DNA from: Amoebophrya sp. A120
Lineage: Eukaryota; Sar; Dinophyceae; Syndiniales; Amoebophryaceae
Assembly: GCA_905178155.1 (NCBI GenBank)
Contig: CAJINV010000010.1
Span: 3,430,587 to 3,494,586 of the forward strand
Direction: 5' to 3'
Length of the DNA: 64,000 bases
Position 1 is the stretch's first letter. Each line of letters starts with the position of its first letter. Below are positions 1 to 12,300 of the stretch, piece after piece. The notes beneath the pieces were generated by a model. It did not search any database. It worked only from the letters and a program-made list of their open reading frames with translations, and was not told the DNA's origin. Both the position numbers and the translations under genes were made by a program.

Positions 1-24
1 TTAGAGTGAACGGCCCAATCGCCC

Positions 25-3000
25 TCATATTTGTGTTGTAGTGTTGGTGGAAGATGTTGCTGTGTTGTAGCTGTGGTGGTTGTAGTGCTGGTGGTAATTA
101 TTCTGGTCGTACGCTGAAGCTCCGTAGTTGCAGCTCATCATCTGCGCATTGTGATGACCATGCCCCGGCGTCGGGTTAAAATTGCTGTACGCTCCAGGTC
201 CAGCTTGGTAAGAAGTGTGTTGCTGCTGGTGCTGGCCGCTGGTGGTCGTGCTGTTCAGCATCTCAGCATTTCCTGTTGTACCAGCTACACCACCTGCAGT
301 TCCTGACTGAGCAGTACCAGCGGAGTTTTGTTGATTCTGCCCGACCTGCTGCCGGCGCAAGTGCGGAGCCACATACAATTTCGCTTTGGTCGGACTGGCT
401 GGCGGGTTGTTGTTTGCATTGGGCGCGCCATGAAGAACATCCGTCGATTCATTTGCCTTTCCTGCACTAGGAGGAGCTTCTGGTGCGCCAGTCGTGTTTG
501 AAGGCAGTTGCACCGGTGCACCGCCAGGTTGTAATTGTAAAGTCGTTGCACCAGAACAAGTTCCTTCTGGATGATTTTCCTGCGCCGCACCCTGCGCCAG
601 TTGACTCCCATTGTTCAACATTCTCGGTGACGACTGCAAGGAGTTGTTTTTCGAGCTCTGTACGGATCCGTTTTTCGAGGAGTTTTCGCTCGAGGAGGTT
701 TTCTGCACGGCTATCAGCTTCGAGCACATTGGCGAGGGGAGCTCTAAGTCGAAACCTATCGCGAGAAAAAACTGTTTCACTGTGAACTTGTGATGCATAG
801 AATGGAAGACAGAACTATTTGAATTTGTCTTGCCACACCTGCAAGACCTCGAGGACTCTTTAGCGGTGTTTTTCCTTTGGAAGCGCGCATGGCAAATTTT
901 CTGTGTCATGTGTAACAAACTTGTGATGCAGATCTTGCAAGACCATCACAGTGAAACAGTTTTTTCGCGGGATAAAACCAAAACTGGACTTATTGTTATT
1001 CTGCGGAGCAGGAGCAGCTGGTGGCAGAACCGATGAAACGGTGCTGGTTGTAACTACCGGGGCGGGTGGAGCTGCTGCGGGAATTTGTGGTTGTCCCGCC
1101 GCGCTCGTAGAAGTTGCCGGCTTCATTACAGAGAGATTTTTAACCGTCGACGTGCTGTTGGGAACAAGACCACCAGCAGTACTACTGTTCAAAGCAGGAA
1201 CTTCTACAGGAAGTGGTCCACCTGCTGCCACGACTTCTTTTGAAGAAGAAGATGCTGGTGCGCCATTCATCTTTGGCACAACGACGACACTGGTACTAGA
1301 ACTCGTGCTGCTTGTCGGGTTAAAAACATCGTATGACGCCACCTTGCTCGGTTGTCGCTCCTCCTTTGACAAGTTCTTCACCGGGGAAGCAGACCCGGAA
1401 GTTTTGGAGTAATTTGGCGCAGCTGCTGTAGTAGAAGTTGCACCAACTACTAAAGAGCCAGCAGGAGGAAGAAGTCCAGGGACTGCAGGTGGGATCGATT
1501 TGCTGTTCTGGACATCTTTATTACTGCTAAGACTGTTAGAAGAAGAGCTCGATAAAATTTTCGACATCGCCAAAGCACTATTCATCCCGCCAAGCCCGAC
1601 GTAGGAATGCAGCTGCATCTCGACCCGGAAAAATTTCTCCTTCGCGATGTCATCCGTACCGTTCACGATCTTGTGCGTCTCTCGAAGAACTTTTTCGAAC
1701 TTCACTGCGAAGTTGTGTTTCAGCTTCTTCGGATTCATTTTTGAAGAAGTACTTTTTTGGTCATCCGTGGCAGCAGGTTCGTCGTTGGAGGAGCAAAACC
1801 CTTCATGGTCGTCGATCGGGCAGGTTAAGATCATCTTTTTACTCTCCTGCTTGTTGTTCAAGAGCGGGGAAGGAGAACTGCTACTCAACATCATTCCTGC
1901 ACTAGTACTTCCACTGTGCGTCATATTAGCATCGCTGTCGATGTGAACGGGCAAAAACGGATCTGCGACAGCGAGTAGACAGGGCGATTGCCGCTCTTCC
2001 TGGTCGCCGTCGAGGGAGAGAAGGGGGATCTGCCTTGTTTTATTCCCTTTGTTCAGCTTCATGTTATCAGAAAGTTGCTCCGCCCTTCGCGTGAGAAAAC
2101 GAACCAACCGGCAAAAAAGCCCAGAAGCGGAGGAGCCGATGGTGTCGAGACGGCGCCTGATACACAAAAAATATCATATAAATATATCCGGTATTTCTAG
2201 GAAATTACTCTTACAGTTGTACTTCTGTGTGAATCCTCGTGATATCATGGCATCACAGAAAGATAATGCGGTAGAGTTTTCGCAAGGTAATAAATACTAG
2301 TACCTGCACTCCGCGTCTTCCTTCGACTGCGAACCCACGCTGCTCCAGTTTCCGTCAAACGCAGTGCAGACACCGTCGATTTTGTCCGAATTGGATGCCC
2401 CCGCCAATCCGAATCCAGTAGGGGGCGTTGCGCTTGTTCCACCACTTGCCGCTCGCAAATCCGGTATCAAATTCTCGAACCGCAGAAACGACAACACAAG
2501 TAGGCACATTTCGTAGCTGCCCCAGTGCAGCTGCAGAGCGTGATGCGATGTTGAACGGGCGTTGTCCTTATCATCATCGATAATATCGTGCAGCTGCAAC
2601 ACTTTCTTTTCGTAAAACGTTTCCCACAATTGGAGCTATCAAATGTAAAAATGTCTGGGTCTGGAAAATTGTGATGCTGGGTGGCGTATCATGAGGACGC
2701 CACAAGTGCTCGCTCAGCATGACAAGTTTCTGAGCTTCTAGGTGTTGCCTATTCTGCATGACAAACTGCGTTTCTGCATGACAGAAAAGTGGCGCTCTTG
2801 GGTAAGGTGCATGACAGATTTGAGAGTCATGCCAGACAAGCATGACAAACATGCACTCTTCCAGACCCAGACATTTTTACACTTGATAGGAGCAGCTCGT
2901 TCACAAACCCTGCGTTCTCCCGGTATTGCTTGATCAGCAACCAGCCCCGCTTTCGCCACAAGTTTTGGTTCGACCAAAGCCGAACTTCTTGGCGGGAAAC

Positions 3001-3984
3001 TGGTGTCCTCGGGATCATTTTGGTTGTACTACTATTAGCTGCGCTGGTGCTCTGCTTGTTCAGAACCGCGATAACGACGGTTAACGCTTGATGCTGGTCA
3101 CCACCAGGAGCATCACCATTACCAGCAGTCCCTCCTCCTGTGCCCGTACAACTGTAGGTTTTCGCAAAGGAGAACGACCAGGCGGAGGTGCTGGAACTCG
3201 AAAGCACAATATGGATTGTGAAAATGTCTGGGTCTGGAAGAATGCATGTTTGTCATGCTTGTCTGGCATGACTCTCAGATCTGTCATGCACGTTACCCAA
3301 GAGCGCAACTTTTCTGTCATGCAGAATGGCACTTTGTCATGCAGAATAGGCAGCACCTAGAAGCTCAGAAACTTGTCATGCTGAGCCAGCACTTGCGGCC
3401 TCCTCATGATACGCCACCGAGCATCACAAGTTTCCAGACCCAGACATTTTTACATTTGATACACAAATTGCTGTTGCAATTTCTCTATCCTCTGCAAAAG
3501 TATCGCACTCGTAGTAATCGCAGTCATGCATTACAAATCTCGTCCAGCCCAAGGAAAAACAGCATGACAAATGCATTCGTCATGCTGAGCCAATTTGTAT
3601 TGCAAGTTATACCAGTACGATACTTTTGCATTGCATATTCTCCAAGCTAACACTCGAGTCCGCGAGCAATTCCAGAACAAAATTATTTTTCCCCCCGCTG
3701 TTCGTAGTTGCAACGCCACCCGCAGTCGGCGCCGTCGCAGCTGCGGTTGTAGAAGACTTCCGCAGCAGGATCGGTTTCCACGGTTTCAGCTGGAAAGACA
3801 GCTCGTCCAGGAGCTTGTTGTCGGGCGTTTCTGGAAGAGCAGTCGGGGGTAGGGGTGGAACCATGTGGTTTGATGTTCCTACGTGGACGTTACTGTGCTG
3901 CTGCATGCCGTTGCCGACTCCTGTCTCCACCCCGCGACCTAGCGCGCGTTCTTGCGTCGTAGAGACGTTTAGGTTTTTCCTCAT
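25..3984 (-). CDS. Hypothetical low-complexity protein, 972 aa, six exons
   Basis: Not recognised. The ATG at 3984 begins MRKNLNVSTTQERAL and the frame ends at a TGA at 25-27. Removing four introners (3486-3637, 3210-3461, 2637-2888, 757-974, each with one 5-mer) and one GT-AG intron (2303-2157, acceptor TATCAG) gives one continuous frame. The middle (roughly residues 150-320) is the least biased part, with WSNQNLW, YRENAGFVNEL and WGSYEMCLLVLSFLRFENL; the rest is Ser/Pro/Ala-rich, and the C-terminal 150 residues are rich in Gln, Asn, His and Tyr. A YVAPHLRR segment in the last third resembles short PHLR motifs of RNA-associated proteins, but that alone does not support a function. The second coding exon is only about 24 nt. 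Confidence 0.75.
757..974. mobile_element. Introner, family E, in hypothetical gene
   Basis: 218 bp, flanked by AAACC on both sides. Inverted ends TATCGCGAG and CGCGGGATA. Junction FGF|DLELPS. The minus-strand repeat GGTTT is one of only two that would also allow a GT-AG reading shifted by one base. Confidence 0.92.
2637..2888. mobile_element. Introner, family A, in hypothetical gene
   Basis: 252 bp, 5-bp repeats GGAGC/GGAGC, ends TATCAAATG and CACTTGATA. Junction NELL|QLWETF. Confidence 0.92.
3210..3461. mobile_element. Introner, family A, with unlike outer ends
   Basis: 252 bp, repeats CACAA/CACAA. The left end is TATGGATTG while the right end is the CATTTGATA type, so the outermost bases are not perfect inverted repeats although the inner 16 bp are. 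Junction QQQF|VLSSSS. Confidence 0.92.
3486..3637. mobile_element. Introner, family B, in hypothetical gene
   Basis: 152 bp, repeats TTCTC/TTCTC. Junction SVSLE|KLQQQ. Together with the element at 3210 it isolates a microexon of about 24 nt. Confidence 0.92.
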
Positions 3985-4972
3985 GTTTTTTTTTCGTGGA
4001 AAGTTGTATCAGTCTAGGCTCGCTGATTTCTATACATGATAAACGCCCTTGCCAGTATTCAAAAGTCTGGCTTGTTTCTCGTGAAATTAGTTTCGATGTT
4101 GTTCTTGATTTTTAAGCTCGACTTTTAAAATGTCACTAGTAGCTGTCAACAATGTATTAAAGCTAGGCTGTACGCACTAATGTGCCGGCTGCGCGACCAA
4201 CTTAAACTTTTACTTTTAGTTATGAGACACTTACGTATATATAATAAATCCCCTTGCTAGAAAAAAACGCGCTGGTAGACCACCTGAGAATACAATACGT
4301 TTTAGAATGAAAATTTTGACGAATTTCAATTTGAAGTGTTCACCTCTTCATTCCATAACGTTAACGACCATCACGAAGATGCTATACTTTACGAACCACG
4401 AACTCAGTGATCAAGCTTCACAACCATGCAGACGATTTTCGGGTCGATACGTACCAACATCCGCTTGCACTGCAGACATTGATGTGCCTTTTACGATTCT
4501 ACCATATTGACACTACATGCTTCATGAAATACTTAAATGCCACGATTACAACACACTGCCTGGGAATAAAAGACTCACATACGACCCAAACGACGAATTC
4601 ATTGTAATCTTCTTCACGAAAGGAATACACATCAGACCTCTGGACCCACCTGACGTGGACTTTTGTTCAATCAATCTACGGAGCGCATAATTGAATCTCG
4701 TACGATTATCAGCAGAACACCTTCGGGAAACGAAGAAAAGACCGCAACGTTTTTGCTTTTGTAAGTTTTTACTTTATGCTGACATGGCTGAGATCTGTGA
4801 GACCGGCTCAACAAACTCGTTGCGAGTTTCCGGCCTACCGGCACCGGCTTTGAGCGCGCTGTCATCATGTATCTATTCACGTTGATGTGAAAAGCAATCT
4901 TCATTTTTGCAGAACCTTGGCATCAAATTCAAATCATACAAACTTAAAAAAAAAGTCAAACCGCATATAAAT
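3985..4972. other. Non-coding stretch upstream of the hypothetical gene
   Basis: AT-rich DNA with only short ORFs in all frames and no introner ends. I see no gene; it should hold the promoter and 5' leader of the gene ending at 25. Confidence 0.6.
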
Positions 4973-5623
4973 TTAGCATCTTGGATGCGCGGGATTCATC
5001 ACTATAGTTTTGCGTTTCAGGATGCACTGTGCGGAGAGGAATAGAATAAAACGACTCAAAACTAGACAAAACTTTTTGGCACCATTTTTCGCAGACAACA
5101 GATCCTCTTTCACTTTCCATCAGTTCTTCCTCAGACCGCGATCAGAAAAAGATTGCCTTTGAGGACTGACAACCAATGCATCATTCTCAATACCCATCCT
5201 CTTGCTGCGGGCCGGAGGTCGTGCTTTCGGATTGGCCCACCGTTCCATCGGAGCCCACCACGGGTAAAAAGCTGCTTGAAGTGTATGACGACCTGGTCAA
5301 ACGTTACAATCTCAAACGTTAAAATTAGCATCTTGGATGCGCGGGGTTCATCGCTATAGTTTTTCAGGATGCGTTGCGTCACGCTACAAACTGTGCGGTG
5401 AGGAATAGACTAAAACGACTCAAAACAAGACAAAACAGTATCTGAAACCATTTTCGCCATCAGTTCTTCCTCAGACCGCAATCAAAAAAAGATTGCATTT
5501 GAGGACTGACAACCAATGCATCATTCTCAATACCCATCCTCTTGCTGCGGGCCGGAGCTCGTCCCTTCGGATTGGTCCACCGTTCCATCGGAGCCCACCA
5601 CGGTCAAAAAGCTGCTTGAAGCG
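4973..5623 (-). repeat. Tandem duplication of a 3' exon with an introner stub, two copies of ~345 bp
   Basis: Two adjacent copies both begin TTAGCATCTTGGATGCGCGG (near 4973 and 5325), share ACTAAAACGACTCAAAAC-like sequence, and both contain the last coding exon of the secreted His-rich gene (5150-5283 and 5490-5623). The outer copy also carries the first ~35 bp of the family H introner (TATGAC at 5284 through CTCAAACGTT) and then breaks off. The inner copy is the one used by the gene. Confidence 0.85.
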
Positions 5624-6610
5624 TATGACCTGCTCAATCGTTACAATCTCAAACGTTACAATAGAGTCTAAATTTTGTCTCGCACAGCTATAAACAGACT
5701 GCGCGGCTCCTACACCGAAAGGATCTAGATTTTCTCTTGCATGATGAGCATGACAGAATCGCAGAGCGTTCCCGTTCCATCTTCTGCAATACAAATTTCC
5801 CCAGGAGATTCTAGTGCGGATTGGGGCTCCGAAACTTGTCATGCGCAATCCTATGGAACTAGGCTAGACCATGCAGTGCTTGCATCACAGATTTCCATCA
5901 TCTATTGTACCGCTTGAGATTGTAACACCTGAGCGGGTTATAAAGCGGACGCTCTGAGCCGGAGGGGCGAATGCTCCGCTGGTACCGCTGGTACCTCATA
6001 TACGTACTTCTGCATCAGTTGGAGCTGCGCTCTCAATGCCGCGACTTCGGTTTCGCACTCTGCCAGAGCAGCCGACCAGTCGGCCGGCTCCGACGAGTGT
6101 GACAACGGAGACGCGGGCGAGGAAGGAAACGAGCAGCCGTCAGAATGCGACGCCGGGGCCGTCGACGAGGAGGGGGAGTGGTGCGCGTGGCTGTGGTGGC
6201 CGTGGGGGGGGGGGGGGGGGGGGGTGACTCTTGTCGTGGTGGCCGTGGCCGTGGTGGCCGCGGCCGTCGTGCGCGACATGACCGTGTCCAGAAGCAGTCA
6301 GGTGTTTCATGCGTTTTGCATGCTCTTGCTCCGCCTTATTAGCAGCAGCTTCAATTCGCTTCAATCGTTCCGCTTTGTCCTCCGCGCTCAGAATGGTTCT
6401 TGGCGATAATTCGTCCACACTGCTTGCGTATACGGACACAAAACCAGGACGAAGAGCCTTTTTCTCAATCATGGAAACTGCACCAGTTGGAGACCCCCGC
6501 TGCAGCGCTGCATCTTGTTCATTGAGGCCATCACTGCACGGCGTGTCGGTGTGCTCCGAAGTCGCAACTGCGAAGCGCAGCAATGCTGTGATAACCAGAA
6601 GCAAATACAT
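5527..6610 (-). CDS. Secreted His/Pro-rich protein, frameshifted at a poly-G run
   Basis: No family recognised. The ATG at 6610 starts MYLLLVITALLRFAVA, a good cleavable signal peptide; an in-frame stop lies upstream. The mature part has a Lys/Glu/Ala-rich helix (AERLKRIEAAANKAEQEHAK), then a His/Gly-rich stretch, a polyproline run, HGHHSHAHHS, and a coiled-coil-like segment (ALAECETEVAALRAQLQLM). The plus strand shows 21 consecutive G (6204-6224). As written, the frame changes there; 20 or 23 G would keep the His-rich frame open, so I read a one-base length error or polymorphism. After the introner at 5624-5942 the frame ends at 5527. Expected length about 252 aa. Confidence 0.7.
5624..5942. 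mobile_element. Introner, family H, in secreted His-rich gene
   Basis: 319 bp, repeats AAGCG/AAGCG, ends TATGACCTGCTCAATCG and TGAGCGGGTTATA. Junction LRLRAS|ASSSFL, followed by a stop 27 codons on. Confidence 0.92.
6204..6224. repeat. 21-nt G homopolymer inside a coding region
   Basis: Uninterrupted G run on the plus strand, polyproline codons on the minus strand. It coincides exactly with the change of open frame in the His-rich gene. Confidence 0.9.
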
Positions 6611-9385
6611 CGGCCAATAATAGGACAAGGGCTCAGCTGTTTGTAGTTGACTTAGACTTTCTAAGTATTTTCAAAAAATGATGATGATGTTGGCAGCGTG
6701 CCCTTTGGCGGACTGCTGCGTGCTACTCCCTCCTCCAGCCCGAGGGCGACTCCTGAGCACCGACCTGCTAAGGTGAACAGTTGTTGACCTATGTATACCA
6801 TAAGGGTGCGGCTGCTATGTTGAGGCATACACAAAAATAGGAACACTCATACTCTTCTCCCTCTGTGTTGACGGAGGAAGTGAAGTGAAGTGATCTAGAA
6901 GATCAAATTACGACAAGAGAGAGTGCCAGCGCCGATGATTGCGCGGGCGCGGAAAAGATATCACGTTGGTGTGATCATACAAACACGTACTTAGAACAGC
7001 GCCCGATAGAAAAACCAAACCTAAAGCAACGCACTCGTCGCGCCGGCAGCAGGCCTCTGCGATAGCTGAGCCTGCACGACTCACTCGCATTGGCTTACTC
7101 GGACACAAGTATCGGGTCGTGTTGAAGCAGAAAAGCAAAAGAGTTCTCAAGATATTGTAGTTCCTTTGCAGAATAGATTTTTCGAGCATCTCGTCTGTTC
7201 AAACGTCCAAGAGATCACCAGTGCATCTACTTGGGACGCACATAATCACAACTTCAACAGCAGAACCGAATTTCATAGTATTAAAAAACCACAGCATGAT
7301 TTGCATTCCAGGAACATCAAATTCAGTAAGCTTTAGTAGATCAAAAGTCAGTAGTCAAAGCGAAGGAGTAGGATGTACATTTCAGCAAATTTTCTTCAGC
7401 AGATGGAGCGCGAAAGTTTTGGTAATCCGAAACAATTGTAGAGATCAACATCAACTCAAAGGTCGTGGTTTCATATAGTAGAAATCATCAAGCAAAAGCA
7501 ATCGAGCAATAGAAAATAATCAGAATCAAAGAATTCAAGGCGTACTAATAAATACGTAGCGAGAAAGAGGTCTGCAATCTGAAAAATGGCCTAGTAAAGG
7601 ACTGGATAGGCTTGTGGTTTCGCAGGCAAAGAAGGTAATTCAATCTCGGGGACGAAAGGAGCTAACAATTGATCGAGTCGGAAGCGGTGTTCGGTCTTTG
7701 AAGAACGGAGTGGCCATAATATCTTCAGCAGCTCTTTCTCGATCATCAAAAGTCGTGCTTTGCTTGTTGAACGAAAGATTTTGTAAATTGAATTGCGAAA
7801 AAAAGGTAACAGCTTCTGCAAACATTCTGCAAAAATATTAACGAAATAGAAATGATTTTGCATATAGTAGAAAATTTTTCTGAAAACAAGTCCTCAGCTG
7901 GTAGTTCTAGAGTCATTATCTAACTTCTTTGCAGGAGCTAAATTGAGTTGTATTTTTCCACCAGCGAACTTGTTGTAGTTGTAGAGAAGAAACAAGAGTA
8001 GAGAAAAATCGTGCCTCTCCATGGTACATCAGCAACATTTTAGCCCTAACGCACATGGAAGGCCAGCCTCAAAATTTTTCCGCTTGAGTATCTCTATTTA
8101 ATGTCTATTTTCATATAGTTTTTCAAGCAATTCAAAATACAAAATCTATTTCCTCTTTCGTGAAAGATATATCGAATAAATGTTCTGAATTTTATTCATT
8201 CGCCCCCGAGGTTCATTCTGATACAGATTATGGCCGCATAAAGATCATGGCCGAAAGAAAGCGCTTTGTCAATCTTTATGAAAAAAAACTACATTTGAGG
8301 TTTAGAACATCAACCGAACCAGGTGCCCCTTGTACGTTGTGTAAGTTAGTAGTGCTATTTATTTTTTGTAAATTTTCGAAACCAAATTTCTATGCGATAA
8401 AATACCATTGGGCTGAAAGGTGCGTGTGGTTGCATATTTTTACGTTCAACATCTCCTAACTACTGACAATTGATCTTTTGAGGCATTCGGCAAAAGCAGC
8501 GTCGCGTTTAAAGGTTTCTTCAAAAGTGGAGCCGTTTCTTCGAGTTCGTTAGTATTTTTTCTCAAAAGCTATCAGTCGCAGAAGTAGAGATGATTTATTT
8601 GATGGTTCTTGCATAGTAATTTGCGAAAAGAAACCTTCGGGCATAGGTAGGTACTTCTTAGAATCTCAACAACTCCCGTAGAAATTCACGCTGTCACAAC
8701 AGAATTTGCCTGCCAACGTGACAGCGTAAATGACCATAGGCGTCGAATTCGATTCTTGGTATTAGTAATCAATACGCAACGGTAGAGAGCATCATTGTGT
8801 CGCAATGGAGATAGTAGTACCGTAATTTATTTTTTCCCATGCCTATTTCTATCATGTCGTGAGAAACGTATTTATTCTTATAAAAGCCGTAAAATTCATA
8901 TCTTTGGCATGTTTTTGTCTCTGTCAATTCATTTTTTGTACTGCTTTTCTCAATTTTGAAACTCAAAACCGATTGGACACGTACTAAATTCGTACCAAAT
9001 AATTTACAAAGAAAAATGCAGAATTGTTTTAGACGGTGGCTGCAACGATGAAGCGATGAAGAGCTCATCATCATCATCATCATCATCATCATCCCAACCG
9101 CCGCCTAAAAAAGAAGAACGAAACAAAATTTTGAGAAAGGATTCTGTCTTTGGATAGCACTTGCTCCCACCAGCAGCTCGGTAAGAAGTACTACGGGTCA
9201 CCACTTGTCGTTTTGCTTTCCTCTTGCAGCAGCTGCTGTGGAGTATCTATCGTAGTGTTTCTATTTTCATCTTCCAGGTGGTATTTCTCTTGATTTTTGA
9301 CCTACGGGTGACGAAAAATTTCGGCGACGTTACATTACGTTTCTTTACGTATTTTCCATTTATATCCGACTCTCGTGAAGACCAC
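6611..9385. other. AT-rich intergenic stretch
   Basis: About 2.8 kb with no long ORF and no paired introner ends. It contains an ATC/CAT trinucleotide microsatellite at about 9066-9093. It separates the 3' end of the PPR gene from the start of the His-rich gene. Confidence 0.6.
9066..9093. repeat. CAT trinucleotide microsatellite, about 9 units
   Basis: Perfect CAT/ATC run in non-coding DNA downstream of the PPR gene. Confidence 0.9.
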
Positions 9386-12300
9386 TTACGCGCCGCCATG
9401 GTAGCCGCACTTCTCGTCCATCTTCTGTTTCTCCGCGGTTTCCAGAGCATGCTCCCCAGCCCGCGTGGTTGGGATCGACGGAGTGTTTTGGTGACCGGCG
9501 CCGCCTAAGAGGCCAGACGCACCTGAGATGATTGAACAAGCGGAGAATGCGCGTTTAGGGATTATTGCATGCAATGCCTACTGCGACTGCATACTTACAA
9601 CGGATACAACAACTACTTTGGATCTTGCACGCGCTTAGTTCTCGAACAAGCTTACCGCCGTTGGCCGCACCCATGAATTCCTGATCAAAAGCGCCGGCAT
9701 TAAAAAAACTGTCGTAGCCCGCATCCATCTGGTAACCCATGCCAGCACCCGGAGCATCTGATTTGTGGTGGTCATTTGTCGTGCGGGAAACACATCAAAA
9801 CGATAAACTTGTATTGCTTTTTTGTTTCGCTAGATGTCCTACAAAAGATAAAACTTGTCATGCAGTTGCTTCCATGCTAGTGCAGTTTGCTCATGCGTCG
9901 AAACCTAAATACAGTAAAAAGAAGTACTCAAAGCGTTCGCCATTCCCGCGGAGTAGGAGTTCTGGTAGTTCTTCCAGGACTGTATCAAACAAAAAAAAAT
10001 TTCACGATCACTCATCGACAATCTTGCAATACAAACAGCCTCTGCCATGCATGAAGATGCATCACAATCAAATCTGATACGGGATTTCTCTGGTGCTTTT
10101 GCAATACTACAAGAAAGGCCTCCAAAATTTCTCGTGCGAAAACTGCAAGTGACGAGTGATGATGACCAACTTTCTTCTGTCCATAGACTGCGAAGCACCG
10201 CTACCACGCTTGGAACTGGTATGAAAGTAAAAAACCTTTTTGCTTGTTGTGTTGTACAGAACAACTGCATCACAGGTAGAGGCAGTCAGTTCTTAGTCTA
10301 CTAATCTAGGCTATTCTTGCATCACAAGTTGCGTTGTACGTGTTCTCTCACGTAGACTATAAGCCACGCATCACAGCCCCCGCCGAACTCTGTCATGCTG
10401 ATCCGACACTACAAGCTTTCTACTTCGATTTCCGATCATACCCCGACGCGTTCGACCACTTGTTCCACTCGGCCCACTCCTCGTGACCATACCCAGCACC
10501 GTAGTTCTGATGGTTTTTTTGCATCGCAGGTTTCCTTCGTTTTGGTGAAAACAGCATGACAGAGTTTTGACACTTTTTCTTCGTTCGGGTAAGGACCATA
10601 CGCACTTGTGCTGCTGCATGACGACCTTTCTTGAAGCCAAGAACATGCTGATCATTCTATATCACAAACACAATACTATACCCTCGCAGCAGCGGCCGTC
10701 GCGGCGGAATGGTGGGCGTGCGCCGCCGCCGCGCCCATGTGGGCCGCATATCAAAAGGAAAAATCCTCCCTCCCTAGATCAAAACGGAAATTTGTGATGC
10801 AGGTTTGTGGTCACAAATCATCTTTGTCTTGCATATAAGATCATAGGAGCCATTTAACGCGTTCATGAGCAAGTCTGTCATGCGCTTTCGACTACTGCAA
10901 ACCTGTTTGCCATGCGCAATTGCTAGCCTTCTGCATACTCAAACAGGCTCAGAAAATGCCGCCAAGCACTTTCTGCACGACAAATCTGATTTGTGTACGC
11001 AAATTCAGCATCAGAGACTTCGTTGCGATATGGGGAGGGGGGATTTTTCCTTTCAATACCGCAGCCAGGTTCGCCGTGGGGTTTGCGTTGGCAAATTCGT
11101 CGTTGACCCCAAACCCGTATGGATTGCAAATACGTCTGGGTCTGGAAACTTGTGATGCAAGTCGGTCAATAACAAATGCACTGTAATGCGCCGCCAAGCA
11201 TGACAAGTTGTCTCGTGCTTCTGTGCTGCGTTTTCCGCATGAGAAACTGCGTTTTTGCATGACAGGCGAGAGAGGCTGTTTCGATGGCCCCAAGCAATAC
11301 AGATTTAAGGGCCATTCCAGATCAGCATGACAAATCTCGCAATCTTCCAGACCCAGACATATTTGCACTCCATAACCCGCCGTGATTCCCGGCGCCAGAC
11401 CCGGCGCCAAACGCAGCAGCTCCGAGGGAGTTGACGCCAGCAGATCCCTGTAACCCGCCCGCGGCAGCAGCACCCATGTTCGCCGCGGCGGCAAACTGCG
11501 CAGCGGACAGCTGCGAGGCCGCGTGGTTGGGGACTACGCCCGTGGAGCTGCCATATCCTGAGTAAAAACGTACCCACACCAGAGTCAGGATGGGGATTTT
11601 GCAACAAAAACCTAGGAGGTTTGTGAGTCACGCATGACAAGTTGCACTCTGCAGTGTAGTGCAGGTTAGCAACTGCAGCCGCATCACAAATCCATTTGCT
11701 CATCCTGTTCACAGCATCACAAATTCCAAAACACGACTGGCAATGGCTCTCATGGGGATGCGCGTTACAAGTCTTCCTGTCTTTGCAAATCTGCATTACA
11801 ACTCTGGTGTGGGTACGTTTTTACTCAGGATATGCCACCGTGCATGTTCAAAGCGTTGCCAAACGGGTTCGCGGTGTTGACCCCCGGTAAGTTGCCAAAC
11901 GGGTTCCCGTATGAAATGCAAAAGCAACGTACTAGTATGAATTGCATCACAAATTTCCCCAGCATGAAAAATAAAATTTGTAATGGGGATTTAACTTGAG
12001 AAAGAAATTTTTGAATGCATAAAAGCAATCACTACGAGTACGATACTTTTGCAATGCATATCCCGGTGTTCACCCCCGTCGCAGCACCGCTGGTCTGCGC
12101 CAACATGTTCATCATCGCGTCCAGCTGGGTCTGCTGCGCCTGCAGGTGCTGGCTAATCGCCGCGGAATTCTGCTGTCCCTGCATCTGCTGTTGCTGCTGC
12201 TGCAGAAGCAACTGCTGGTTGTTGTTTCCATTGTTGTTTCCGCCCATGTTGTTCAGGTTGTTCTGGCCGACGTTGTTCTGGCCGTTATTGTTGGCGTTGT

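Noticed and set aside
2742-2933. Short ORFs inside introners, such as those encoding LPDPDIF- or KMSGSG-like peptides throughout the window
   Set aside because: They are readings of the family A inverted repeat in different frames and recur at every copy.
6145-6342. Plus-strand Gly/Arg-rich ORF
   Set aside because: It is the antisense of the His/Pro-rich coding sequence around the poly-G run.
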